Below, piece by piece: positions 8,934-15,917 of a stretch of DNA of 64,000 bases; within the stretch, counting starts at the first letter, position 1; the number at the start of each line of letters is the position of its first letter. Origin of the DNA: UBA7488 sp964414185 (GTDB lineage: Bacteria > Pseudomonadota > Alphaproteobacteria > CAAHEQ01 > UBA3637). The stretch is from NCBI GenBank assembly GCA_964414185.1, contig CAYPVK010000001.1:124001-188000 (forward strand), in the 5' to 3' direction. The notes beneath the pieces are model-generated. The model was not told the origin of the DNA. It was given only the letters and a program-made list of their open reading frames with translations, and searched no databases. The translations under genes and the position numbers were made by a program.

Positions 8934-9194
8934 TTAAGGGTTATCCGTCGTGTCACACACTTCTATGCGCAATTTTTTGCCGTACAGCTTTAATAACCTT
9001 AAAACGCGCCAGATGCGCCGGACGGGCAGTTGGCCCAACTCAATGCTTTCAAGCATATCGAGACTCCAACCCGTTGCTTTGGCCACCTGTTTTAACCGTA
9101 TATTTTTTTCAATACGGCATAAATAAAGCTGAAGCGCCAATTGCTTTTGAAAATCTTTGACCGCTTTTCGGCTGGATGTACTTTGCTTAATCAT
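8934..9194 (-). CDS. Small helix-turn-helix (XRE-like) protein
   Basis: An 86-residue protein with a helix-turn-helix in the middle (QLALQLYLCRIEKNIRLKQVAKATGWSLDMLESIELG), followed by a basic tail (RRIWRVLRLLKLYGKKLRIEV). It resembles Cro/C1-type DNA-binding domains without any ligand domain. The start at 9194 has AAGGAG seven bases upstream; the ATG at 9242 has none. It lies immediately downstream, on the same strand, of the candidate small-RNA gene. Its target is unknown. Confidence 0.75.
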   Translation of the reverse strand: MIKQSTSSRKAVKDFQKQLALQLYLCRIEKNIRLKQVAKATGWSLDMLESIELGQLPVRRIWRVLRLLKLYGKKLRIEVCDTTDNP

Positions 9195-9312
9195 TGTTTT
9201 CTCCTTGTTTAGACATATTGACCAATAGCGGAATAAAAGCAACCCTCTGTTTAAGTTTCCTTAAATGGGTCGTATTTTTGTCGGTTGACTTTGCTTATAA
9301 GTCGTCTCGAAT

Positions 9313-9471
9313 AAAAACCGCCAAAGTCGGAATCGGGCGGGCGGAGCTCAAAAAACTGTAAGAAACGACAGCGCGCATTATTCGGGAAAACCCATATTCT
9401 GCGCCATCCGCCCCCTTTCCGGGTAATTTGTTTCTTAAAAGAGTTTTTGAGACTCTGTCGACTTTGTCGAC
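9313..9471 (-). ncRNA. Candidate structured small RNA (6S-like rod)
   Basis: About 159 nt on the minus strand, with its own promoter (next entry) and a U-tract end. The ends pair: CAAAGTCG (9466-9459) with CGACTTTG (9329-9322), then TTTTT at 9317-9313. Inside, CTCAAAAACT and AGTTTTTTGAG pair around 9350 and 9445, and GTTTCTTA pairs with TAAGAAAC around 9362 and 9433. An asymmetric internal bulge follows, then an apical stem (GCGCA/TGCGC). A long rod with a large central bulge in 150-190 nt is the shape of 6S RNA (ssrS), which binds housekeeping RNA polymerase. The identity is inferred from shape and size only; I could not match conserved 6S bases. SRP RNA is unlikely because its signature loop is absent. 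Confidence 0.55.
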
Positions 9472-9478
9472 AAAATAA

Positions 9479-9507
9479 AGTATAAAAAAATTAAATCGAT
9501 TTGTAAA
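9479..9507 (-). promoter_or_regulatory. Strong promoter of the small-RNA gene
   Basis: Minus-strand TTTACA (9502-9507), a 17-base spacer and TATACT (9479-9484). The predicted start is about 9471, exactly where the outer stem of the RNA begins. No coding frame with a ribosome site lies downstream. Confidence 0.65.
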
Positions 9508-9604
9508 GATGTTTTTTAGCCGAAACGGCAAAATTTTAAAAGCGTTTTTTTTAAGAAATTTGTTTCTTGTTTAATTTGACAATCAAGATATGAAAAGGTG
9601 CCGT

Positions 9605-11497
9605 TTATTGAATTTCCAAAACGGCGGGCAAATATTTTCTTAATTCGGTATAGGCCAAATAATCCGGCAACAACAATCCGCTTTTGTTGCCGGGGCCGTA
9701 TAAGACGTTCAGCGGGAAAGTCCTTTTGTCATTTTTGGCCATAAATTCGGCGGCTTCGGGCGACTGTGCGTCCACGCGCAACAAAACGATACGGCCCGCT
9801 TTGTAAAGCGGCCGCGCGAATCCCGTTTTTAAGGCAACCCCTTTATTCCATGCGCATTGCAGGCAAACGGGATTTTCAACCGAAACAAAGACGATTTTGT
9901 TTTCCTTTAAGGCGGCTTGCAACCGTTCGGGCGTATAAAGGGGAATCGAATTATTTATATAGGCATTGCCGATACCCCCGATAACCAGCCACCCGAGCAA
10001 CAATAAAACGGGCAGGCGTACGGCCTTGTTAATTTCGCGCGCGCCGCTTTTAAAAACTTTAAAAACCTGAAACATCAATTCGGGTTTTTTGTACATCAGG
10101 TAAAACGGCAAGCTGACGGTTATGCCCCAAAACAACGGCACAAAAAACGGGTATAAGCTGTCCGCCGGCATCGTATCAAAAGCGTTGTCCAAATAGGGTT
10201 TTGGCAATAACAACAGACATAAAAATGCCCCGAGCAATCCCATTTTCGGGCGTATCAACAACCACCCGAGCAACAAAGCGCAGGCACTTGCCAATAACGG
10301 GTAACTTTGGGTCGGCGAAACGGGTTTGATTAATCCGGCTTGGTAAGACAAAGCGAACAAGAACGTAAAGGCCAAAATGCTTAGAGTTGTTTCTTTGCCC
10401 GTTTGGCGGACGGCTTTTTTTGAACGTGGCGCATAGGTGAAAAACAAGGCGAAAAACGGTGTGAAGAAAAATAAGAAAATGCCCCCCAAAAAGGCTGTCC
10501 CCCATGCAAACGGGAATGCCAACGGGATAAATGCGCCCGCTTTTAAACGTACCGGCAAATCATAAGAATGTTGCGTCGTTACGGCTTTAAGCAAAATCAT
10601 ATCGCCCGGCCGGACGATTTGCGACGGTTCGATAATAACCGACGCCGAACGGCCTTTGATATTTTTGGAAAGCACTTTAAACGTCCAATCATTATCCGTT
10701 TGAATATTTAAAACTTTCGGCGAATCGGCAAATTCAAAAAAAAGTTGGATGTGCCCTTTTTCATTTTGTACGGCCTGCAGAGTTGTTCCGTCGATTGGCG
10801 GCATCGGCGTTTGTTGTAACACTTGCATCATCAGCGGGCATATGCCCGTCGGGAAACGTTCGTTGTTTGTCAACGGCAACGATAACGGCGTTTGAAATGT
10901 TTCGCAGCCTTCCTTTTTGCACGCTTTGATTTCGATGTCGGCCGTCAAATTGTAAGGCCGTGACGTTTCGTCCAGTTCCAAAATAATCGGGAAAAACATT
11001 TCGTTATAATAAAAATCCCGTTTTTCGCCGTCATTTCGGCCGATGTTCAGCGGTGCCGAAACAATCGGTTTTTGCGCCGTTTTCGACGTAACGGTTACGT
11101 CGGGTTTATAAAAGTACCATTCGGGGCGGCTTAAAATTTGAACGGCAACAAATACGGCGCGGTTCCCCGCGATGCCCGAATAACAAGAAACCAAACGCGC
11201 TTTCCCGAACGGCAGTTCGGCAAAATCGCCGTACCCGCGCGTGCCGCTTAAAGGGCTGGTATCCGTTCGGGCCAGGAAGAACGGACTGAACACATTATAA
11301 CGGGCTGGCTCTTCAAACAGCGAGCCGGTTTTTTCGTTTTGAAGCGCTTGCAGGTTTTTTTTCCGGACTTGTTCCATATAGGTAACGAAATTTTCGGCGA
11401 ATTCGGCGAATTTGGGCGTTTGGTAAAACGGCACGTCGGCCGCATGGGCTGACAAGATATAAAAAAAAGCCAAAATAAGCGTAAAAATGTATCTCAT
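9605..11497 (-). CDS. DsbD/ScsB-like membrane protein with C-terminal thioredoxin fold
   Basis: A 630-residue protein with a signal peptide (about 1-19), an N-terminal periplasmic region like the DsbD/ScsB alpha domain (to about residue 320), roughly seven or eight transmembrane helices (about 325-510), and a C-terminal thioredoxin-like domain with a CxxC site (NPVCLQCAWNKG). This is the layout of the DsbD family, which moves electrons from cytoplasmic thioredoxin to periplasmic thiols. The usual membrane-domain motif T-P-C reads FTPFFALFF, so one of the two electron-relay cysteines looks lost; C residues remain in LASACALL and AFLCLLLL. It may be a diverged or partly inactive relay. The predicted promoter puts +1 on the ATG, so the message may be leaderless. 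Confidence 0.7.
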   Translation of the reverse strand: MRYIFTLILAFFYILSAHAADVPFYQTPKFAEFAENFVTYMEQVRKKNLQALQNEKTGSLFEEPARYNVFSPFFLARTDTSPLSGTRGYGDFAELPFGKARLVSCYSGIAGNRAVFVAVQILSRPEWYFYKPDVTVTSKTAQKPIVSAPLNIGRNDGEKRDFYYNEMFFPIILELDETSRPYNLTADIEIKACKKEGCETFQTPLSLPLTNNERFPTGICPLMMQVLQQTPMPPIDGTTLQAVQNEKGHIQLFFEFADSPKVLNIQTDNDWTFKVLSKNIKGRSASVIIEPSQIVRPGDMILLKAVTTQHSYDLPVRLKAGAFIPLAFPFAWGTAFLGGIFLFFFTPFFALFFTYAPRSKKAVRQTGKETTLSILAFTFLFALSYQAGLIKPVSPTQSYPLLASACALLLGWLLIRPKMGLLGAFLCLLLLPKPYLDNAFDTMPADSLYPFFVPLFWGITVSLPFYLMYKKPELMFQVFKVFKSGAREINKAVRLPVLLLLGWLVIGGIGNAYINNSIPLYTPERLQAALKENKIVFVSVENPVCLQCAWNKGVALKTGFARPLYKAGRIVLLRVDAQSPEAAEFMAKNDKRTFPLNVLYGPGNKSGLLLPDYLAYTELRKYLPAVLEIQ

Positions 11498-11503
11498 ACA
11501 CTC

Positions 11504-11532
11504 ATTATAACAAAAAAATACTTGATTGTCAG
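11504..11532 (-). promoter_or_regulatory. Promoter of the DsbD-like gene, +1 on the start codon
   Basis: Minus-strand CTGACA (11527-11532), a 17-base spacer and TATAAT (11504-11509). Seven bases on is 11497, the A of the ATG. It overlaps the divergent infC promoter. Confidence 0.6.
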
Positions 11533-11550
11533 TTAAAAAGTGTGTAAATT
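11522..11550 (+). promoter_or_regulatory. Probable infC promoter
   Basis: TTGATT (11522-11527), a 17-base spacer and TAAATT (11545-11550). It overlaps the -35 box of the divergent DsbD-like gene, so the two may compete for polymerase. Confidence 0.45.
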
Positions 11551-11583
11551 AACAGCATTATCAATTATTTCATGGAGGAAATC

Positions 11584-12126
11584 ATTAAACCGAATCTGTC
11601 AAGCTCAAACCAAATGCCCGTGAACAAAGACGGTCCGCGCGTGAATGAGCAAATTACGGCGCCTCAAGTCAGATTGATTTTGTCTGACGGCACAAATTTA
11701 GGAATTATGTCAACCAAAGAAGCTGTTGTTAGAGCCAAGGCGGAAGGATTGGATTTAATTGAGATTTCAAGCGGCAACGTGCCGGTTGCCAAGATATTGG
11801 ATTTCGGCAAATACAAATACGAATTGCAAAAACGCAAGGCCGAAGCCAAAAAAAAGCAAAAAACAATCGAAACCAAAGAAATCAAATTTACGCCCAATAT
11901 CGGCGACAATGATTATGAAGTCAAAATGCGCAATGCCAAACGCTTTTTGCAAGAGGGCAACAAAGTCAAATTTACTTTGCGTTTCCGCGGCCGTGAAATG
12001 AGCTATGTCGATTTAGGTATGGAAGTTTTGCGCCGCGCACAAAGTGATTTGGAAGAGTTGGCTAAGGTTGAACAAGCACCGAAAATGGACGGACGCCAAA
12101 TGGCAATGTTGGTTTCCCCGAAGTAA
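11584..12126 (+). CDS. infC: Translation initiation factor IF-3, probable ATT start
   Basis: IF-3 binds the 30S subunit and checks start-codon and initiator-tRNA choice. Both domains are present: N-terminal GPRVNEQITAPQVRLILSDG...GIMSTKEAVVRAKAEGLDLIEIS, and a C-terminal domain after the KKQKTIETKEIKF linker. The nearest ATG (11572) has no ribosome site; instead the GGAGG that should direct initiation lies at 11574-11578, inside that ATG's own second and third codons, five bases before an in-frame ATT at 11584. In Escherichia coli infC also starts at AUU, and IF-3 represses its own translation by rejecting it; the same autoregulation is inferred here. The product is 180 residues. Confidence 0.95.
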   Translation: MKPNLSSSNQMPVNKDGPRVNEQITAPQVRLILSDGTNLGIMSTKEAVVRAKAEGLDLIEISSGNVPVAKILDFGKYKYELQKRKAEAKKKQKTIETKEIKFTPNIGDNDYEVKMRNAKRFLQEGNKVKFTLRFRGREMSYVDLGMEVLRRAQSDLEELAKVEQAPKMDGRQMAMLVSPK

Positions 12127-12185
12127 GGGAAAAACTGTTTTCAAATTTCGCCTTTCGCAATATGAATTTGACGGCAAAAGTGCCG

Positions 12186-12207
12186 AACGGCGGTTGCCGT
12201 TTTTTTA
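12186..12207 (+). terminator. Rho-independent terminator of infC
   Basis: AACGGC (12186-12191), a GGTT loop and GCCGTT (12196-12201) run into eight T. Confidence 0.9.
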
Positions 12208-12259
12208 GGGGGCAAATTTTTTACGGGTTGCCGCGCGTGGAACGGAGGAATTTTAAAGT

Positions 12260-12367
12260 ATGTCCGATAACAAGATTGCCGTATTTAAAGCCGTATTGGT
12301 TTTTATTTCTTTTGTCATGTTGATTATGGCATGGCATTTGTTTCGTGCTTTGCCGCGATTGTTGTAA
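12260..12367 (+). CDS. 35-residue single-helix membrane protein
   Basis: A short frame of 35 codons beginning MSDNKIAVFKAVL, with one hydrophobic helix (about residues 8-27) and a positively charged end (HLFRALPRLL). GGAGGA lies ten bases before the ATG, and a terminator precedes it and the gap promoter follows, so it sits as its own small unit between infC and gap. The hydrophobic composition and good ribosome site argue for a real protein. Function unknown. Confidence 0.55.
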   Translation: MSDNKIAVFKAVLVFISFVMLIMAWHLFRALPRLL

Positions 12368-12415
12368 AGAGATTTTGTAAAGAGTGTATTTTCGTAAAAT
12401 AATCACAATTCATGC

Positions 12416-12451
12416 TTGATTTTTGATATAAAACAGGTTTATATTACCTGT
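12416..12451 (+). promoter_or_regulatory. gap promoter overlapped by a palindrome
   Basis: TTGATT (12416-12421), an 18-base spacer and TATATT (12440-12445). The -10 box lies in the centre of a perfect inverted repeat, ACAGGT (12433-12438) and ACCTGT (12446-12451), a likely repressor site. Confidence 0.5.
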
Positions 12452-12506
12452 GTTCGTAAACAGCCGGCAATATGTCGGCATCACATTAAAAAAAGAGGAG
12501 TTTAAA

Positions 12507-13580
12507 ATGGCATTAAGAGTTGCTATTAACGGATTTGGCCGTATCGGCCGTTTGGTTTTCCAAGCAATCACGGAACGCGGATTGCTCGGCAAAGAAATTG
12601 ACGTCGTCGCTGTCGTCGATATGTCCACGGATGCGAAATATTTCGCTTATCAATTAAAGTACGATTCTGTCCATGGCAGAATGAACGCCGAATTCGCAAC
12701 GAAAAAATCCGATGCTTCCAAACAAGATGACGATATCTTAATCGTTAACGGCAATGAAATCCGTTGCGTTCAAGCTCAAAAAGATTTGAAAGATTTGCCT
12801 TGGAAAGAATTGAATGTCGATTATGTTATTGAATCGACCGGTTTGTTCACGGATGCCGAAAAAGCCCGTGGTCACATTGAAGCCGGTGCCAAACGCGTCG
12901 TGATTTCCGCCCCTGCCAAAGGCGATATGAAAATGATGGTTTACGGTGTCAATAATGAAGAATTTGACCCGTCCAAAGATGTTATCGTTTCCAACGCTTC
13001 TTGCACGACAAACTGCTTGGCTCCGTTGGTTCACGTGTTGCAAAAAGAAGGCATCGGTGTTGAAAAAGGATTGATGACGACTGTTCACGCCTATACGGCG
13101 ACTCAAAAAACGGTTGACGGTCCGTCCAAAAAAGATTGGCGTGGCGGCCGTGCGGCGGCTGTTAACACAATCCCGTCCACAACAGGTGCTGCCAAAGCCG
13201 TCGGCGTTGTTATTCCTGCCGTTAAAGGCAAATTGACCGGTATGTCTTTCCGTGTTGCGGTTGCCGATGTTTCCGCCGTTGATTTGACATTTAATGCCGC
13301 TCGCGATACCAGCATTGAAGAAATTGATGCCGCTATGAAAAAAGCATCCGAAACATATTTGAAAGGCACTTTGGGTTATACGGATGAAGAATTGGTTTCT
13401 TCCGATTTCATCCACGATTCGCATGCTTCCATTTATGATTCAAAGGCTACTTTGCAAAACAACTTGCCGGGCGAAAAACGTTTCTTCAAAATCGTATCTT
13501 GGTACGATAATGAATGGGGCTATTCGAACGCTTTGGTTCGCATGGTTGAATTTATGGCTGCAAAAGACGGTAAAATTTAA
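12507..13580 (+). CDS. gap: Glyceraldehyde-3-phosphate dehydrogenase
   Basis: A glycolytic NAD-dependent dehydrogenase. It has an N-terminal Rossmann motif (INGFGRIGRLVFQ), the catalytic Cys in SNASCTTNCLAP, and the C-terminal NEWGYSNALVRM motif. At 357 residues it is about 20 longer than the common bacterial enzyme; the extra length is in the NAD domain (around NAEFATKKSDASKQDDDILIV and AKGDMKMMVYGV), an insertion pattern known from the long GapDH subtype also found in trypanosomatids and some bacteria. The ATG at 12507 has GAGGAG seven bases upstream. pgk, the next glycolytic enzyme, lies about 930 bases downstream under its own promoter. Confidence 0.97.
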   Translation: MALRVAINGFGRIGRLVFQAITERGLLGKEIDVVAVVDMSTDAKYFAYQLKYDSVHGRMNAEFATKKSDASKQDDDILIVNGNEIRCVQAQKDLKDLPWKELNVDYVIESTGLFTDAEKARGHIEAGAKRVVISAPAKGDMKMMVYGVNNEEFDPSKDVIVSNASCTTNCLAPLVHVLQKEGIGVEKGLMTTVHAYTATQKTVDGPSKKDWRGGRAAAVNTIPSTTGAAKAVGVVIPAVKGKLTGMSFRVAVADVSAVDLTFNAARDTSIEEIDAAMKKASETYLKGTLGYTDEELVSSDFIHDSHASIYDSKATLQNNLPGEKRFFKIVSWYDNEWGYSNALVRMVEFMAAKDGKI

Positions 13581-13608
13581 AAATTCGTTTTAAACGTACA
13601 TTATCGTC

Positions 13609-13658
13609 ACAAATCCCACCCTTATGTACTCTTATTGTACACCACGGATGGGATTTGT
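13609..13658 (+). other. Large hairpin downstream of gap
   Basis: A perfect ten-base stem (ACAAATCCCA 13609-13618 with TGGGATTTGT 13649-13658) encloses a second small stem (TGTAC/GTACA at 13625 and 13637). There is no T-run, so it may stabilise the 3' end or act as a non-classical terminator of gap. Confidence 0.45.
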
Positions 13659-13746
13659 TCGATTCTGCAGCGTTTAAAATGTTAAGTATTTTTTATTGCC
13701 AAAACGGCTGTCTCTTAAGTAATTTTATTGAACTGTTGACATAAAA

Positions 13747-13773
13747 AAAGTCCCGACTATGGATTGGGACTTT
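13747..13773 (-). terminator. Terminator of the small lipoprotein gene
   Basis: An eight-base stem (AAAGTCCC with GGGACTTT, loop of 11). On the minus strand it is followed by seven T, just past the stop at 13777. Confidence 0.8.
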
Positions 13774-13776
13774 CCC

Positions 13777-13971
13777 CTACCATAAGGTCAATGTTTGATT
13801 GGTACAATTTTCTGTGGATATGGACATGAAAAACGCATTATATCGGACTTGGCATTTTTCGATTACAACTTCATTTTTCCCCAAGGAAATATTTGTAACA
13901 AAAGGTCCTGCATGCGTGCAAGCCGTGTTTAATAAGAATATTAATAAAATAAAAAGAAATTTGATTTTCAT
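13777..13971 (-). CDS. Small lipoprotein, unknown function
   Basis: A 64-residue protein beginning MKIKFLFILLIFLLNTAC: a lipoprotein signal peptide with lipobox L-N-T-A-C at about residues 14-18. The mature part is about 47 residues with two more Cys (EKCQV, TENCTN), which could form a disulfide. The ATG at 13971 is preferred because it starts the signal peptide; the ribosome site is weak (GGA). It has its own terminator and is divergent from the XRE gene at 14054, with palindromes between, so it is probably controlled by that regulator. I do not recognise the family. Confidence 0.6.
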   Translation of the reverse strand: MKIKFLFILLIFLLNTACTHAGPFVTNISLGKNEVVIEKCQVRYNAFFMSISTENCTNQTLTLW

Positions 13972-13990
13972 GATTTTCCATTTTTTATAA

Positions 13991-14035
13991 GACATATATA
14001 CGTTATGTCATAAATATTGATTATAGTCAATATTT
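13991..14035. promoter_or_regulatory. Two inverted repeats in a divergent promoter region
   Basis: GACATA/TATGTC (13991-13996 and 14004-14009) and a perfect nine-base repeat AAATATTGA/TCAATATTT (14012-14020 and 14027-14035) lie between the divergent lipoprotein and XRE genes. They are candidate operators for the XRE protein. Confidence 0.55.
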
Positions 14036-14053
14036 TATTTTAATTGTACCTAT

Positions 14054-14296
14054 ATGATTAATGGTATGATTTTAAAAACAATCGGACAGAACATTTGTGA
14101 TTTAAGGAAAAACGCGCATTTGCGTCAAATAGATTTGGCGGTTATGGTGGGTATTGATTGTTCATATTTGTCCTCTATTGAAAACGGTAAAAGAAATCCT
14201 TCGATTTTATTGTTGCAAAACATCGCAACGGCATTGGGCGTGTCTGTTAGAGATTTGCTTTCCGAAAATATGACAGGTACAAAAAGTCGTTTGTAA
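14054..14296 (+). CDS. XRE-family transcriptional regulator
   Basis: An 80-residue single-domain DNA-binding protein with a canonical Cro/C1 helix-turn-helix: IGQNICDLRKNAHLRQIDLA, then YLSSIENGKRNPSILLLQNIATALGVSVRDLL. It resembles restriction-modification controller proteins and SinR/ImmR-type regulators. ATGs at 14054 and 14066 are both possible; neither has a clear ribosome site, and the upstream stretch allows a very short leader. It is divergent from the small lipoprotein, and the spacer contains two palindromes, the usual arrangement for self-regulation plus control of the neighbour. No restriction-modification genes are nearby. Confidence 0.85.
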   Translation: MINGMILKTIGQNICDLRKNAHLRQIDLAVMVGIDCSYLSSIENGKRNPSILLLQNIATALGVSVRDLLSENMTGTKSRL

Positions 14297-14439
14297 GCTG
14301 ACAGATAAGCGGATATGGATTCTTAACACTCCTTTTGCGCTGACCGATTCGGGTGTTCTTTTGATTTGGAACAGGTATTGTTCTTTTTGTCCGTGTCCTT
14401 TGTTTTAAACGAAAAGCAGCTAAAAAACTAAAATTAATC

Positions 14440-14469
14440 TTGAGTTTTAGGTCAAAATAAGTGTAAATT
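14440..14469 (+). promoter_or_regulatory. Probable pgk promoter
   Basis: TTGAGT (14440-14445), an 18-base spacer and TAAATT (14464-14469). The -10 context GTGTAAATTAA matches that of the infC promoter. The rest of the 215-base gap before pgk shows nothing else I can name. Confidence 0.4.
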
Positions 14470-14511
14470 AAACGAAGATTTTTTTAATGTATCATTAACA
14501 AGGAGAACAAC

Positions 14512-15699
14512 ATGAATTTTAAAACGCTTAATGATTTTGATTTTAACGGTAAAACCGTTTTTGTGCGCGCCGATTTAAACGTGCCCGCCAAAGACGGTAA
14601 GATTACCGATATGACACGTATTGACCGTTTTGTGCCGACGCTCAAGGAAATCGCCTCTAAGGGCGGCCGCGTTGTGGTTGCATCGCATTTCGGGCGTCCC
14701 AAAGGACAAGCCAACCCCGAATTTTCATTGAAATTTTTGGTGCCGGCGCTTGAAAAGGCAAGCGGTTTGCCTGTTCAATTTTGTGACGATTGCATCGGTC
14801 AGAAACGCGATGAAATGATTAAAAATATGAAAAACGGCGATGTGTTGTTGCTGGAAAATTTGCGCTTTTATAAGGGCGAAGAAGAAAATGACAAAGCTTT
14901 TTGCGAAGCTTTGGCAAGCGGCATCGATATTTACATCGACGATGCGTTTTCAACGGCTCACCGCGCCCATGCGTCGACCGAAGGGATGGCGCACTTGTTG
15001 CCGCGCGGTGCCGGGCGTTTGATGCAAGAAGAATTGGAAGCGTTGGATAAAGCTTTGGGCAATCCTCAACGCCCCGCGGTCGCTTTGGTCGGCGGGTCAA
15101 AGGTATCCACAAAATTGGAATTGTTGGCCAATTTGGTGAAAAAAGTGGATTTCTTGTGCATCGGCGGCGGGATGGCGCATACGTTCTTGGCGGCCAAAGG
15201 CATTCAAATGGGCGAAGGGTCGTTGGTTGAACCCGATATGATTAACACCGCCAAATCCATTATGGAAAATGCGGGCAACTGCACCATTGTTTTGCCCGTT
15301 GATTTGACGTGGGCGGATAAATTCGGCGAAGGTCAGGAAGCTCATGTATCCGACGCAGACAAAGTGCCTGCAGGCAAAGTATTGATGGATATCGGACCGA
15401 AATCGGCACAAGAATTCATTGATGTCATTAAAAAATGCAAAACATTGATTTGGAACGGTCCCGTCGGCGCATTTGAAATCAAACCGTTTGACAAATCCAC
15501 AAATGAAATTGCCGAAGCGGTTGCCCAACTGACAAAGGAAGGCAAATTGGTATCCGTTGCCGGCGGCGGCGATACCGTTTCCGCTTTGAAAAAAGCGGGC
15601 GTTGAACCCGATTTGACTTATGTGTCTGCGGCGGGTGGCGCTTTCTTGGAATGGATGGAAGGCAAAACTTTGCCGGGCGTTGCCATTTTGGAAAAATAA
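14512..15699 (+). CDS. pgk: Phosphoglycerate kinase
   Basis: Glycolytic kinase transferring phosphate from 1,3-bisphosphoglycerate to ADP. It shows the N-terminal signature VFVRADLNVPAKDGKITD, substrate-binding ASHFGRPKG, the LVGGSKVSTKLELLANL hinge segment, and the C-terminal nucleotide-binding SVAGGGDTVSALKKAG. At 395 residues it is the normal length. AAGGAG precedes the ATG. It is monocistronic by its flanking promoter and terminator. Confidence 0.98.
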   Translation: MNFKTLNDFDFNGKTVFVRADLNVPAKDGKITDMTRIDRFVPTLKEIASKGGRVVVASHFGRPKGQANPEFSLKFLVPALEKASGLPVQFCDDCIGQKRDEMIKNMKNGDVLLLENLRFYKGEEENDKAFCEALASGIDIYIDDAFSTAHRAHASTEGMAHLLPRGAGRLMQEELEALDKALGNPQRPAVALVGGSKVSTKLELLANLVKKVDFLCIGGGMAHTFLAAKGIQMGEGSLVEPDMINTAKSIMENAGNCTIVLPVDLTWADKFGEGQEAHVSDADKVPAGKVLMDIGPKSAQEFIDVIKKCKTLIWNGPVGAFEIKPFDKSTNEIAEAVAQLTKEGKLVSVAGGGDTVSALKKAGVEPDLTYVSAAGGAFLEWMEGKTLPGVAILEK

Positions 15700-15727
15700 G
15701 CTTTACTTTTTTTTAGGTTTAATCCCA

Positions 15728-15770
15728 ATGCGGGTATTGCTTTTTTTATTGCAGTGCCCGCATATTTTTT
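15728..15770 (+). terminator. Terminator of pgk
   Basis: A 13-base stem with two G-T pairs (15728-15740 with 15751-15763) and a ten-base T-rich loop, followed by ATTTTTT. Confidence 0.8.
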
Positions 15771-15857
15771 ACGTATTGTTTTTTATGCATTTTTTGTCGG
15801 ACCGCATTAGTTTATTCGACAAAAGTGACATAAAAAATTTTACTTTAAAAATAAAAA

Positions 15858-15886
15858 TTGACAAAAAGTTTTAATAGTGATATCCT
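15858..15886 (+). promoter_or_regulatory. Promoter of the three-gene unknown operon
   Basis: A consensus TTGACA (15858-15863), a 17-base spacer and TATCCT (15881-15886), 31 bases ahead of the ATG at 15918. Confidence 0.65.
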
Positions 15887-15917
15887 TTATATTCTAAAGA
15901 TATAAACGGAGTATCCC

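Noticed and set aside
9295..9531. Minus-strand 78-codon frame over the small-RNA region
   Set aside because: It crosses the promoter and the hairpins and has no ribosome site; the RNA gene explains the conservation-like structure better.
12738..13424. 228-codon minus-strand frame inside gap
   Set aside because: Antisense shadow of gap; the sense protein is certain.
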